From: Ampullaceana balthica
Lineage: Eukaryota; Mollusca; Gastropoda; Lymnaeidae
DNA length: 64,000 nucleotides
Reading direction: 5' to 3'
Assembly: GCA_944989445.1 (NCBI GenBank)
Contig: CALYLW010000560.1
Span: 1 to 64,000, forward strand
How positions within the stretch are numbered: the first letter of the stretch is position 1; the number at the start of each line of letters is the position of its first letter. Below the pieces are notes generated by a model, which was given only the letters and a program-made list of their open reading frames with translations, was not told the DNA's origin and made no database searches. The translations under genes were made by a program, and so were the position numbers. Below are positions 44,603 through 55,501 of the stretch, piece after piece.

Positions 44603-44880
44603 ATTTAATTCTAACATAGAAATACAACACAAAGATAACCTAATACAACCCTCAGATAGACATAGGGATAAAAACTCTTTTCTTATTCCGTATGCAGGAA
44701 CAAATATACATCCGGAATATAGACGTGAAATGGGTTGCCTGAGGAAACCAGGAAAACCAACACTTTATCAACATTTAAAACTCTAATAAAAGTGCAATTT
44801 TAGACACAAACCATCTAAAAGCGTAGATCTCCATAATCTTCTGAATAGAAAAGCGTCTGTAACAGATAAGATAAGATAAT
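44603..44880 (+). mobile_element. LINE 3' fragment with GATAA tail
   Basis: It matches the last 280 bases of the 25,667-27,243 LINE in the plus orientation. It has GACATAGGGATAAAAAC, a broken remnant of the terminal ORF, and the tail AGCGTCTGTAACAGATAAGA. Confidence 0.85.
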
Positions 44881-45399
44881 TTGTTAAATAGAATTTTGAT
44901 CTAACTTTATTACAAATTCTTTTATTCAATTTTAAAAAAAAATTTATTGAAGGAATTTGTTTGTTAATTCTTAGAAGAAAAAAAAAGAAATAATCTTGCA
45001 TCAAAATCGTGTACAAAGGTCTGAATTTTAATCAAAGTTCAACATTACATCTTTTAAAAAAGGGCAACCTAGCCCAATGTAAAATCTATTCAATGAAAGG
45101 AAAACGACTGAACAAAGAGTTGGAAACACGTGGTCTAGTTTTAAATTGTATTATTTAAACAAATATTTTATCTAATTTATTTATTTATTGTTCATGTATT
45201 TATTGTTTACAGCGGGAAAATAGATTATACAGGACACGCACCATCACTCAATTAGTTTAACATAATAATAATATCAAGATAATAATCTTGACAATACACT
45301 TTTATGGAGTGGGGGTAGACAAGGGTGCGTGGCATTAAATTAGAACTGTGTTTAAGGGGGTGGGGGAATCACACGAACTTTCGACAATAGGATGTACAT

Positions 45400-45693
45400 T
45401 AGTGATTCTCAAAGTGGTGGTCTGCGGACCAGTGCCGGACCGTGGGCCATCAGCCACAGGTCCGCAAAAGTTATCAAGAAAGGAGGGGAAAATGTAATAA
45501 TATCCTCCATTTGCAACCATGAATACTAACTCTATAGAATATGTACATGTTTCGACAATAAGCACATAAAATGAAAAAAATAAAATATTATAAATTACAT
45601 TTCTCTATCTTGCCAGTAGATGGAAAATAGTATAATGTTCACCGGTCCCTGTTGCAAAGGGAAAAATTCCTTTAAAAAAAATTAGAAGCGCTG
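45400..45693. mobile_element. hAT-like element (CAGTGCTTCTCAA family), decayed
   Basis: The left end AGTGATTCTCAAAGTGGTGG and the GGTCTGCGGACCAGTGCCGG block match copies at 47,540 and 58,906. The right end is decayed to AGAAGCGCTG. Confidence 0.65.
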
Positions 45694-45935
45694 ATGTAGG
45701 CTACATTATGGTAAAAGCGTCTTTGTTAGTGATTAAGTTTCTTATGGTCTGCCCCCATTTTTTTATGTACATAGCCCCTTTAAAAAATAATATTTAAAAA
45801 AAAATAGCGGTTTGCTGGGAAATTGACAAAATAACATGAATTAATTAAGTAAGGCCAGGAAAACTTGGTTCCAAAAATCATCTACCAACCTTATTATTTT
45901 TGATAGGCACAAGGGTTGCAATATGTTATGACTAT

Positions 45936-46039
45936 TCATATGCCAGAATAAATTAAAAGAAATGTTATATATACATGTATAATGCGTTTACTTCTGTTTG
46001 GGCTTGGCTGCCTTTGGATTTTTACAAACTTTCTGATCA
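45936..46039 (-). CDS. candidate terminal exon C of an unidentified gene
   Basis: With acceptor CCTGCAAG at 46,040 the phase matches exon B, giving V-IRKFVKIQRQPSPNRSKR and onward to a TGA at 45,936. A second acceptor six bases further in opens another frame ending NPKAAKPKQK and TAA. Which one is used is not clear. Confidence 0.3.
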
Positions 46040-46174
46040 CTTGCAGGCAATCTCCCAGTTTTGTCGAATACTCGTGATTTTTAAAAAAAAATATTTTTTT
46101 AATCCTACCACCCTTCATGTCTTGCATAACAGATATATGTAAGGATATTTATAGGAGCTCTTAATTTTTCCTAC

Positions 46175-46315
46175 CACAAATTAATTCACATCCAGAGAAT
46201 TCTGTAGCTTCATTTTTACTATCAAGTGAATCAAGGTAAGAGAGTACAATACAGGTCACGTGCGATGCCCGGTCTTTGGTAAGCTCTTTTGTAGCAGGGC
46301 CTTCAGCGCCCTTCA
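46175..46315 (-). CDS. candidate exon B of an unidentified gene
   Basis: This 141-base open stretch with acceptor GCACAGCACAG and donor TTTGTG|GTAGGA encodes VKGAEGPATKELTKDRASHV, TCIVLSYLDSLDSKNEATEF and SGCELIC. The frame stays open to an alternative acceptor TTTTATTTAG at 46,347. Its composition looks coding, but I do not recognise a family. The 574-bp tandem repeat begins four bases beyond that upstream acceptor. Confidence 0.45.
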
Positions 46316-46350
46316 CTGTGCTGTGCGAACACACATCAATTCCAGCTCTA

Positions 46351-47478
46351 AATAAAACAAACCCGTAAAAACAAAGTTTTTGACTATAAATCCCTTATAT
46401 ATGAGACATAACTAAAAGTATTGATTATTTTCAAACATTTACAGACTGAATCTGTCTTAACTCAACTTTGCATCATAACCCTAGTGGGGGAGGGAGGGGT
46501 GGGGTGGGGGGAGAGGGGAAAAGTCTGGTCACCGATTCGCTTGACCGAGCTCAGAGTGACACGTAAAATGTAAACAAAAGCGCCCGTCGCTTCGTTGGGT
46601 CGCCTCAACGCGTCAGCTCAAAATTTCACGTGGCAAAAAAACAATAACAAACCGTGAATTAAAATTACATACCTCATATAAGGATAAACTAAAAATGCAT
46701 TAATTTAATTACGGTACGTTCGATCGCTCTGAAATTTTGATACGATGCATTGTTAGGTCAGACGGGTCCGTGTGCGAAATTTCAGTTCGATCGGATCATG
46801 GGAAGTGGGTCATTTTTGACTTCTGTTTTTCCGCCCGCCGAGCCCAAGACAGACAGACAGAGAGAGAGAGAGAGACAGAGAGACAGAGAGACAGAGACGC
46901 CGGTGAAGTTAATATAAGGGATTTAATAAAACAAACCCGTAAAAACAAAGTTTTTGACTATAAATCCCTTATATATGAGACATAACTAAAAGTATTGATT
47001 ATTTTCAAACATTTACAGACTGAATCTGTCTTAACTCAACTTTACATCATAACCCTAGTGGGGGAGGGAGGGGTGGGGTGGGGGAGAGGGGAAAAGTCTG
47101 GTCACCGATTCGCTTGACCGAGCTCAGAGTGACACGTAAAATGTAAACAAAAGCGCCCGTCGCTTCGTTGGGTCGCCTCAATGCGTCAGCTCAAAATTTC
47201 ACGTGGCAAAAAAACAATAACAAATCGTGAATTTAAATTACATACCTCATATAAGGATAAACTAAAAATGCATTAATTTAATTACGGTACGTTCGATCGA
47301 TCTGAAATTTTGATACGATGCATTGTTAGGTCAGACGGGTTCGTGTGCCAAATTTCAGTTCGATCGGATCATGGGAAGTGGGTCATTTTTGACTTCTGTT
47401 TTTCCGCCCGCCGAGCCCAAGACAGAGAGAGAGAGATGATGATGAGAGAGACGGCTGCGAAGTTAATATAAGGGATTT
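46351..47478 (-). repeat. head-to-tail tandem pair of a 554-574-bp mobile-element-like unit
   Basis: AATAAAACAAACCCGTAAAA starts both copies (46,351 and 46,925). Both end GAAGTTAATATAAGGGATTT. They are nearly identical throughout, differing mainly in the GA/GACA microsatellite before the end. The unit is related to the elements at 43,870 and 60,843. Confidence 0.92.
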
Positions 47479-47539
47479 TAAAAAGTGACAGGCCCACGGG
47501 ACGAGGGTCGTATCCGTCTCCTCACATCTACCTCTAGTG

Positions 47540-47831
47540 CATTGCTTCTCCAACTTTTTAATGCGGTGGACCGGCATAATTTTTTTTATTGCTCCATGGA
47601 CCGGTACGCTGTTTTTCCTGGTAGCGAAATGTATTTTATTTAATTTCATTTGTTTCATTTTATGTGCTTCTTGTAGAAAAATGGACAGATTCTATATGGT
47701 TAGTATTAATGGATGAAAATTGATGATTACAATTAGATTTTTTGGTTCCTTTGTTGATAACTTCTGCGGACCGGCGGCGGATGGCCCACGGACCGGCACC
47801 GGCCCGCGGACCACCACTTTGAGAAGCACTG
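47540..47831. mobile_element. hAT element (CAGTGCTTCTCAA family) with 8-bp target duplication
   Basis: The ends CATTGCTTCTCCAAC and TTTGAGAAGCACTG are inverted. CTCTAGTG and CGCTAGTG flank the element, an 8-bp duplication with one change. The ends carry GCGGACCGGC-type blocks. Confidence 0.85.
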
Positions 47832-47905
47832 CGCTAGTGTTTCAAATAGATTAGTGCAAAATTTAGGGCATGTAAAGTTTGTACATAACTTTCGTATGTT
47901 TTTTT

Positions 47906-48310
47906 ATGTTTGTGATGGTGGTGTTGATGTTTGTGATGGTGTTGTTGATGTTTGTGATGGTGTTGTTGATGTTTGTGATGGTGTTGTTGATGTTTGTGAT
48001 GGTGTTGTTGATGTTTGTGATGGTGTTGTTGATGTTTGTGATGGTGTTGTTGATGTTTGTGATGGTGTTGTTGATGTTTGTGATGGTGTTGTTGATGTTT
48101 GTGATGGTGTTGTTGATGTTTGTGATGGTGTTGTTGATGTTTGTGATGGTGTTGTTGATGTTTGTGATGGTGTTGTTGATGTTTGTGATGGTGTTGTTGA
48201 TGTTTGTGATGGTGTTGTTGATGTTTGTGATGGTGTTGTTGATGTTTGTGATGGTGTTGTTGTTTGTGAAGCTGGTGTCGATGTTTGTGATGGTGGTGTT
48301 GTTGTTGTTG
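47906..48310. repeat. 21-bp minisatellite (about 18 copies)
   Basis: The unit TGATGGTGTTGTTGATGTTT plus G is nearly perfect through the middle and diverges at both ends. The unit is a multiple of three, so five of the six frames stay open; none is taken as a gene. Confidence 0.95.
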
Positions 48311-48426
48311 TCATGATCCTCGTCTCTATCCCCTAAACCCACGGCTTCTCAAACAAAGAAATGACCACGTGGGAGTGTGGAGGGGTGGGGTAATGAGTGC
48401 GTCATTGTTCCTGTACAACTCCTTAC

Positions 48427-48540
48427 CCAGCAAACCGCACCTAGTCCCTCCAGACATCGACACGTGAGGCAGGTCGCACGCGTGACTTCCTGAAGCACTC
48501 AGCACCCTGTGAACGTCGATATCATGTCTTGACGCCTCAT
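48427..48540 (-). CDS. candidate exon A of an unidentified gene (5' border uncertain)
   Basis: A strong donor, TTGCTGG|GTAAGG, ends an open stretch that reads ASRHDIDVHRVLSASGSHAC, then DLPHVSMSGGTRCGLL-G. It ends in phase 1, which fits exon B. The upstream acceptor is not resolved and no family is recognised. Confidence 0.35.
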
Positions 48541-48716
48541 TTTGGTCGTAACGGTAAAGGCAATATCAGCTATTATTAGGCAAATACAATTTTCTGTTGT
48601 TATTGACCTACCTACACGGAGAAGCCTTGGAACGAACATTATACAAATAACTTCCGTGAACTTGATGTTAAAATATGTTTTTATTAAAAATGTATAGGAA
48701 GTGACATATATTTATT

Positions 48717-49035
48717 AGGGCTGCGAAAATAAAAGATTAATCGATACAATTGTTAATCAATTAAAATTAATTTGATCGATTAAAATGCGATTAAAATTTA
48801 AGAAAATATTTCTAATTAATTTTTTTCTGCAAATTTATTAATAATTTATAATTTTTGCTACTTACATACTTTTCCCTCGAATTATTATTATTTATTTACA
48901 CTGCATACGTAAACAAAAAGGTTTTTCTTCCTTATTTCTTGCATAGCAGAACGAATTATCTGTGTTGCGTCACAAAATTTGGGAGCCATGGATGCATCGC
49001 GACTTAACCGATTACGCGAAATAAGGAATCGCAAC
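48717..49035. mobile_element. AGGGCTG / AATCGATTAAT hAT-like element
   Basis: It starts AGGGCTGCGAAAATAAAAGA. The body (TTGCATAGCAGAACGAATTA, GTTGCGTCACAAAATTTGGG) recurs in inverse orientation at 54,440-54,660. The right end abuts the 11-bp satellite. Confidence 0.65.
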
Positions 49036-49045
49036 TTAACGGGAT

Positions 49046-52000
49046 CTATATGAGATTGAGATGAGACTGAGATGAGATTGAGATGAGATTGAGGTGAGAT
49101 TGAGATGAGATTGAGATGAGATTGAGATGAGATTGAGATGAGATTGAGATGAGATTGAGATGAGATTGAGATGAGATTGAGATGAGATTGAGATGAGATT
49201 GAGATGAGATTGAGATGAGATTGAGATGAGATTGAGATGAGATTGAGATGAGATTGAGATGAGATTGAGATGAGATTGAGATGAGATTGAGATGAGATTG
49301 AGATGAGATTGAGATGAGATTGAGATGAGATTGAGATGAGATTGAGATGAGATTGAGATGAGATTGAGATGAGATTGAGATGAGATTGAGATGAGATTGA
49401 GATGAGATTGAGATGAGATTGAGATGAGATTGAGATGAGATTGAGATGAGATTGAGATGAGATTGAGTTGAGATTGAGTTGAGATTGAGTTGAGATTGAG
49501 ATGAGATTGAGATGAGATTGAGATGAGATTGAGATTGAGATGAGATTGAGATGAGATTGAGATGAGATTGAGATGAGATTGAGATGAGATTGAGATGAGA
49601 TTGAGATGAGATTGAGATGAGATTGAGATGAGATTGAGATGAGATTGAGATGAGATTGAGATGAGATTGAGATGAGATTGAGATGAGATTGAGATGAGAT
49701 TGAGATGAGATTGAGATGAGATTGAGATGAGATTGAGATGAGATTGAGATGAGATTGAGATGAGATTGAGATGAGATTGAGATGAGATTGAGATGAGATT
49801 GAGATGAGATTGAGATGAGATTGAGATGAGATTGAGATGAGATTGAGATGAGATTGAGATGAGATTGAGATGAGATTGAGATGAGATTGAGATGAGATTG
49901 AGATGAGATTGAGATGAGATTGAGATGAGATTGAGATGAGATTGAGATGAGATTGAGATGAGATTGAGATGAGATTGAGATGAGATTGAGATGAGATTGA
50001 GATGAGATGAGATTGAGATGAGATTGAGATGAGATTGAGATGAGATTGAGATGAGATTGAGATGAGATTGAGATGAGATTGAGATGAGATTGAGATGAGA
50101 TTGAGATGAGATTGAGATGAGATTGAGATGAGATTGAGATGAGATTGAGATGAGATTGAGATGAGATTGAGATGAGATTGAGATGAGATTGAGATGAGAT
50201 TGAGATGAGATTGAGATGAGATTGAGATGAGATTGAGATGAGATTGAGATGAGATTGAGATGAGATTGAGATGAGATTGAGATGAGATTGAGATGAGATT
50301 GAGATGAGATTGAGATGAGATTGAGATGAGATTGAGATGAGATTGAGATGAGATTGAGATGAGATTGAGATGAGATTGAGATGAGATTGAGATGAGATTG
50401 AGATGAGATTGAGATGAGATTGAGATGAGATTGAGATGAGATTGAGATGAGATTGAGATGAGATTGAGATGAGATTGAGATGAGATTGAGATGAGATTGA
50501 GATGAGATTGAGATGAGATTGAGATGAGATTGAGATGAGATTGAGATGAGATTGAGATGAGATTGAGATGAGATTGAGATGAGATTGAGATGAGATTGAG
50601 ATGAGATTGAGATGAGATTGAGATGAGATTGAGATGAGATTGAGATGAGATTGAGATGAGATTGAGATGAGATTGAGATGAGATGAGATGAGATGAGATT
50701 GAGATGAGATTGAGATGAGATTGAGATGAGATTGAGATGAGATTGAGATGAGATTGAGATGAGATTGAGATGAGATTGAGATGAGATTGAGATGAGATTG
50801 AGATGAGATTGAGATGAGATTGAGATGAGATTGAGATGAGATTGAGATGAGATTGAGATGAGATTGAGATGAGATTGAGATGAGATTGAGATGAGATTGA
50901 GATGAGATTGAGATGAGATTGAGATGAGATTGAGATGAGATTGAGATGAGATTGAGATGAGATTGAGATGAGATTGAGATGAGATTGAGATGAGATTGAG
51001 ATGAGATTGAGATGAGATTGAGATGAGATTGAGATGAGATTGAGATGAGATTGAGATGAGATTGAGATGAGATTGAGATGAGATTGAGATGAGATTGAGA
51101 TGAGATTGAGATGAGATTGAGATGAGATTGAGATGAGATTGAGTTGAGATTGAGTTGAGATTGAGATGATATTGAGATGAGATTGAGATGAGATTGAGAT
51201 GAGATTGAGATGAGATTGAGATGAGATTGAGATGAGATTGAGATGAGATTGAGATGAGATTGAGATGAGATTGAGATGAGATTGAGATGAGATTGAGATG
51301 AGATTGAGATGAGATTGAGATGAGATTGAGATGAGATTGAGATGAGATTGAGATGAGATTGAGATGAGATTGAGATGAGATTGAGATGAGATTGAGATGA
51401 GATTGAGATGAGATTGAGATGAGATTGAGATGAGATTGAGATGAGATTGAGATGAGATTGAGATGAGATTGAGATGAGATTGAGATGAGATTGAGATGAG
51501 ATTGAGATGAGATTGAAATGAGATTGATATGAAAATGAGATGAGATTGAAATGAGATTGATATGAAAATGAGATGAGATTGAGATGAGATTGAGATGAGA
51601 TTGAGCTGAGATTGAGCTGAGATTGAGCTGAGATTGAGCTGAGATTGAGCTGAGATTGAGATGAGATTGAGACGAGATTGAGACGAGATTGAGACGAGAT
51701 TGAGACGAAATTGAGACGAGATTGAGACGAGATTGAGACGAGATTGAGACGAGATTGAGACGAGATTGAGACGAGATTGAGACGAGATTGAGACGAGATT
51801 GAGACGAGATTGAGACGAGATTGAGATGAGATTGAGATGAGATTGAGATGAGATTGAGATGAGATTGAGATGAGATTGAGATGAGATTGAGATGAGATTG
51901 AGATGAGATTGAGATGAGATTGAGATGAGATTGAGATGAGATTGAGATGAGAATGAGATGAGATTGAGATGAGATTGAGATTAGATTGAGATGAGATTGA

Positions 52001-52515
52001 GATGAGATTGAGATGAGATTGAGATGAGATTGAGATGAGATTGAGATGAGATTGAGATGAGATTGAGATGAGATTGAGATGAGATTGAGATGAGATTGAT
52101 ATTTAGATGAGATTGAGATGAGATTGAGATGAGATTGAGATGAGATTGAGATGAGATTGAGATGAGATTGAGATGAGATTGAGACGAGATTGAGACGAGA
52201 TTGAGACGAGATTGAGACGAGATTGAGACGAGATTGAGACTAGATTGAGACGAGATTGAGACGAGATTGAGACGAGATTGAGAAGAGATTGAGACGAGAT
52301 TGAGACGAGATTGAGACGAGATTTAGACGAGATTGAGACGAGATTGAGACGAGATTGAGACGAGATTGAGATGAGATTGAGATGAGATTGAGATGAGATT
52401 GAGATGAGATTGAGATGAGATTGAGATGAGATTGAGATGAGATTGAGATGAAATTGAGATGAAATTGAGATGAAATTGAGAAGAGATTGAGATGAGATAA
52501 GACTGAGATGAGATT
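49046..52515. repeat. 3.5-kb satellite of an 11-bp unit (GAGATGAGATT)n
   Basis: About 310 copies of GAGATGAGATT. Variant units are clustered: GAGTTGAGATT near 49,465 and 51,140, GAGCTGAGATT at 51,602-51,657, and GAGACGAGATT at 51,668-51,825 and 52,180-52,370. Frames on the minus strand stay open because 33 bases is a multiple of three; they are not genes. Array length may be misassembled. Confidence 0.97.
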
Positions 52516-53415
52516 TTCTTTATGATTATGTTTAAAATCATGGATATTCCCTTTCAGAAGATGAAACACAATACATTCCATAATCACAATGGTTTAATGG
52601 AATTAATTAAAATTTCATTATCTATGAACTATTTTATCCACTTAAATTTGATATGATTGGTTGAGGAAAGCCAAATTCTCTCGCAATGATTAAGACGTGC
52701 ATCGCATTTCTCCAACTCGATGATCAACAATTATCTTTCTTTGATTAAACTAGATACAGTATTTCATTTTCTTGTTAGTTAAATATAATAATGAGTTTAT
52801 TCTCTTCTTGTTTACCTAACTTTATTGGCTTAATCATATCATTGTTAAAGTTTACCACGCTCTCTCTCGTTGTAATACGATTATATACACGATTCTCTTT
52901 TTTTATTACATTTGAAAATATCTCATTATATTTTGTTAAAATACATATTCTTTACTTGCTTTTCTTTTTCTTTCTCCCATTTCTTAAAGCGAAGCATGAA
53001 ATTAGTTTCATTCTTATAGCAATCTGGCGAACGACGTATCCGGTTGCCATTTTATTCACGCTATAAATACTTAAGCGATTACAATCTCCATTTGTATCAC
53101 GTGATCCCCTGCATAAAATCTCTCATCTAATATTTGCGCCACTGTAAGGCCTGCACAATAATAAATTCAGCCATCAATATTCAAGAAGTGCATCCCTTTC
53201 CTTGGAAATGTGTATGTATAAAACTCTCTTTATTTTAGCTTTTCCAATATTGTTACATGTTTATATTGTTTACATATTTTTTTTATTTATTGACAATGAC
53301 TTTCAAATTGAAAGCGTTACCACTGAGCGACTTCGTTAATTATTCCTTTACCGGGTGCGTTGATATAACTATTGCAATTTTGTTGTTGTTGTTCGTCCCT
53401 CGTGGTCGATGATGA
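52516..53415. other. AT-rich intergenic stretch
   Basis: Pyrimidine-rich plus strand; no exon or element end is recognised. Confidence 0.5.
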
Positions 53416-53419
53416 CCAC

Positions 53420-53693
53420 TCTCATCATGTTTGCTGGGCCGCCACATGTGTCCTCTGGTGGCTTATGAACCCTATTCTGGCACGAAAAAGGCGTCCGCAT
53501 GTCGGACAAGAGATGGATGCGGTCTCTTCAGGAGGAGTTTGGATACGGTCCTTTCTGGCTTGACGTTTTAACTTGGCAGCCTGTTGTCTATTAGCTTCAC
53601 AGACAGCTGCGCCATTCCATATCATAGAGCGCCAGTGGGCTCGGTTACTGGCTGCTGCTTCCCAGGACTCATGTCCGATGTCGATACGCCTCA
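53420..53693 (-). pseudogene. LINE ORF2 C-terminal fragment with CCHH zinc-knuckle tail
   Basis: The minus strand reads RLRRIDIGHESWEAAASNRA, HWRSMIWNGAAVCEANR, KLKRQARKDR and then CPTCGRLFRARIGFISHQRT followed by H. The Trp-Glu...WR...GA..YEANR order ending in a C2H2 finger is the normal C-terminus of a widespread LINE ORF. It is not a stand-alone zinc-finger gene. The RT domain is missing. Confidence 0.75.
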
Positions 53694-53699
53694 GACGTT

Positions 53700-54328
53700 A
53701 TACCGATCTTAAAAAATAGCTTTTCATATAAAGGCAAAAAAATTTCTCCACACAATACCCAGACTTTTTTTCTGTTCTCTTCACCCTATCAATTCTTGTT
53801 CTCTTCACCCTTACAATTCTTGGTCTCCTGTGCCCAACCACATTCTTCCTATCACACAGATTCGCGAACTTTTGCCTCCATGCTCAGATCCTCAACAGCT
53901 GTAAGTCCTTGGTCACCTCATCTCATTACAAGACAATCTCGGACCCCCCCCCCTAAATCCCCGGGGCTTTTGTGACACACGCGCTATGTCGCTCAATGTA
54001 CAATCCTCAATTATCGCTGTAGGTCACTCAGACTTTAAATGAATATACTCGTTTATACCGATACACCTACTAGCACTAATTTGTTAAAAAATTTCTTTTT
54101 TTTTACATTATCTTAGTCTATATTTTTCGCTTAGATTTGGTAACACCGTAAAAGTCTAACGAAAGTAACATTTTGTATTATCCTTGAAACAGTGTTTGAT
54201 AGATCTAAATTGCTCGACATTAAATTGTTTCCAATAACACGAAGAAATCAAACCGTCTTACAATTAAAAGTAATAACACAACAATATTTTTTATTGTTGG
54301 AAAAATACAGTTAATGTTTGTTGTAACT
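53700..54328. other. unannotated intergenic stretch
   Basis: No exon, tandem repeat or element end is recognised. Confidence 0.4.
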
Positions 54329-54331
54329 ACT

Positions 54332-54662
54332 AGGGCTGGAACTGATCAAACAAATTTTGTTCAATAAATCGGGGAAAAAAATTAATCGGTTAATCGATTA
54401 ATTTCGATTAATTATGTTTTTTTATAACGCATATATATATCCTGGTAAGTTGCGATTCTTTATTTAGCGAAATCGTTTAAGTCGCGGTAATTACAGGGCT
54501 CCTAAATTTTGTGACGTAACACTGCAAATTCGTTCTGCTATGCAAAAAATAAGGAATTTTTTTTAAACATATGCACGTCTAAATAAATAACAATAATACG
54601 AGAGAAATGTATGCATGTAAAAAAATACAAATTATTAATAAATTGTAAAAAAATATCTCTCT
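54332..54662. mobile_element. AGGGCTG / AATCGATTAAT hAT-like element, second copy
   Basis: It starts AGGGCTGGAACTGATCAAAC, with TTAATCGGTTAATCGATTAA inside. From 54,440 the body matches 48,800-49,035 in inverse orientation (GTTGCGATTCTTTATTTAGC, TTCGTTCTGCTATGCAAAAA). Confidence 0.65.
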
Positions 54663-54689
54663 ATATATAATTTACCAAAGAGCGAGTAT

Positions 54690-55165
54690 TTGCAAATAAG
54701 CATGACGAATGACCCTCGCCGGGGTCGACCAATCAGTTTAAGGTTGGCAAGCGGAGGTGGCAGAGAAAGGGGCATGTCTCGAGACGAACAATGGTTCTCG
54801 CGTCCACTTGCGTTGTTCCTTCACAGCATAATATGTGATTCGTAGTGTAGTGGTTATCACGTCAGCCCTAAAAAGATCCTGGGTTCAAGCCCCAAGGAAA
54901 ATAATGTTGTTTTTTTAATTTTAAAAAAATGTGTATTTTTTCCCGTTCTTTTCCTCCATTTTTTTGTAAACATGGCTGACCCTCGCTAGGGTCGGCCAAT
55001 CACAGTTTATGGTTGGCAAGTTTCGTTGGTGAAGGGTGGTAGGCAGGTAGATAAACTTAGTGCGAATGTCTCCAGACCAACAATACGTCGGTGGTTACCC
55101 CCACCGACGTTCACTAGCGTTGTTTTGATTTCTTCGTGCTGTAGTTTGTGTCCGTTCCCCCCCCC
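54690..55165. repeat. duplicated interspersed repeat with a tRNA-like insert
   Basis: ACCCTCGCCGGGGTCGACCA at 54,712 and ACCCTCGCTAGGGTCGGCCA at 54,979 are diverged copies of one block, each followed by a GTTGGCAAG word and a CGAGACGAACAATGG or CAGACCAACAATACG block. The 16,150 fragment belongs to the same family. The class is unknown. Confidence 0.55.
54837..54909 (+). tRNA. tRNA-like sequence (Val-like boxes), probably a pseudogene or SINE head
   Basis: TTCGTAGTGTAGTGGTTATC gives a tRNA D-arm and A box, and GGGTTCAAGCCCC gives a B box and T-arm. The anticodon arm is poorly paired and the acceptor stem does not close well, so a functional tRNA is unlikely. Confidence 0.4.
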
Positions 55166-55176
55166 CTTTTTGTAAC

Positions 55177-55356
55177 CAATGTTCATTTTAAACTGGGCGG
55201 CCGCACAGATATCTGACTGACGCCGCGCAGTAGTTTGGGATTACCGCGCAGCAAATTTTGTAAAATATTGAACAAAAAATAGATACTGTGAAATTTTGCT
55301 CTTGGGTTGTTTTTTTTAGTTTGCTTAAGGAGCAACGAACCTTAGAGGCAACATTG
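55177..55356. mobile_element. hAT-type MITE (CAATGTTCCCT family) with 8-bp target duplication
   Basis: The ends CAATGTTCATTTTAAAC and CTTAGAGGCAACATTG are flanked by TTTGTAAC and GTTGTAAC, an 8-bp duplication with one change. ACCGCGCAGCAAATTTTG is the family body in inverse orientation. Confidence 0.8.
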
Positions 55357-55501
55357 GTTGTAACAATTGTTCATTGAACGTTTTAAGGTAATAGACTAAT
55401 ACTCATTTTGAACTATTCATCACGATAGTGATGTTTCAAGTCTGACTTCACTTTATTAGTTTATACGATCATGTATCAGCTGTGGTTCTAGTCAGCTGGC
55501 T

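Noticed and set aside
47854..48342. Open frames of 136-160 codons through the 21-bp array
   Set aside because: Five of the six frames are open at once because of the unit length. This is low-complexity sequence only.
49046..52515. CRISPR array or centromere
   Set aside because: The units are 11 bases with no spacers, so it is not CRISPR. A 3.5-kb block alone does not show a centromere.
53372..53625. Zinc-finger protein gene
   Set aside because: The C2H2 motif sits at the end of a LINE-type C-terminal block (SWE...HWRS...GAAVCEANR), so it is a retrotransposon fragment.
54837..54909. Functional tRNA-Val gene
   Set aside because: The A and B boxes are good, but the acceptor and anticodon arms pair badly. 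It lies within an interspersed repeat.
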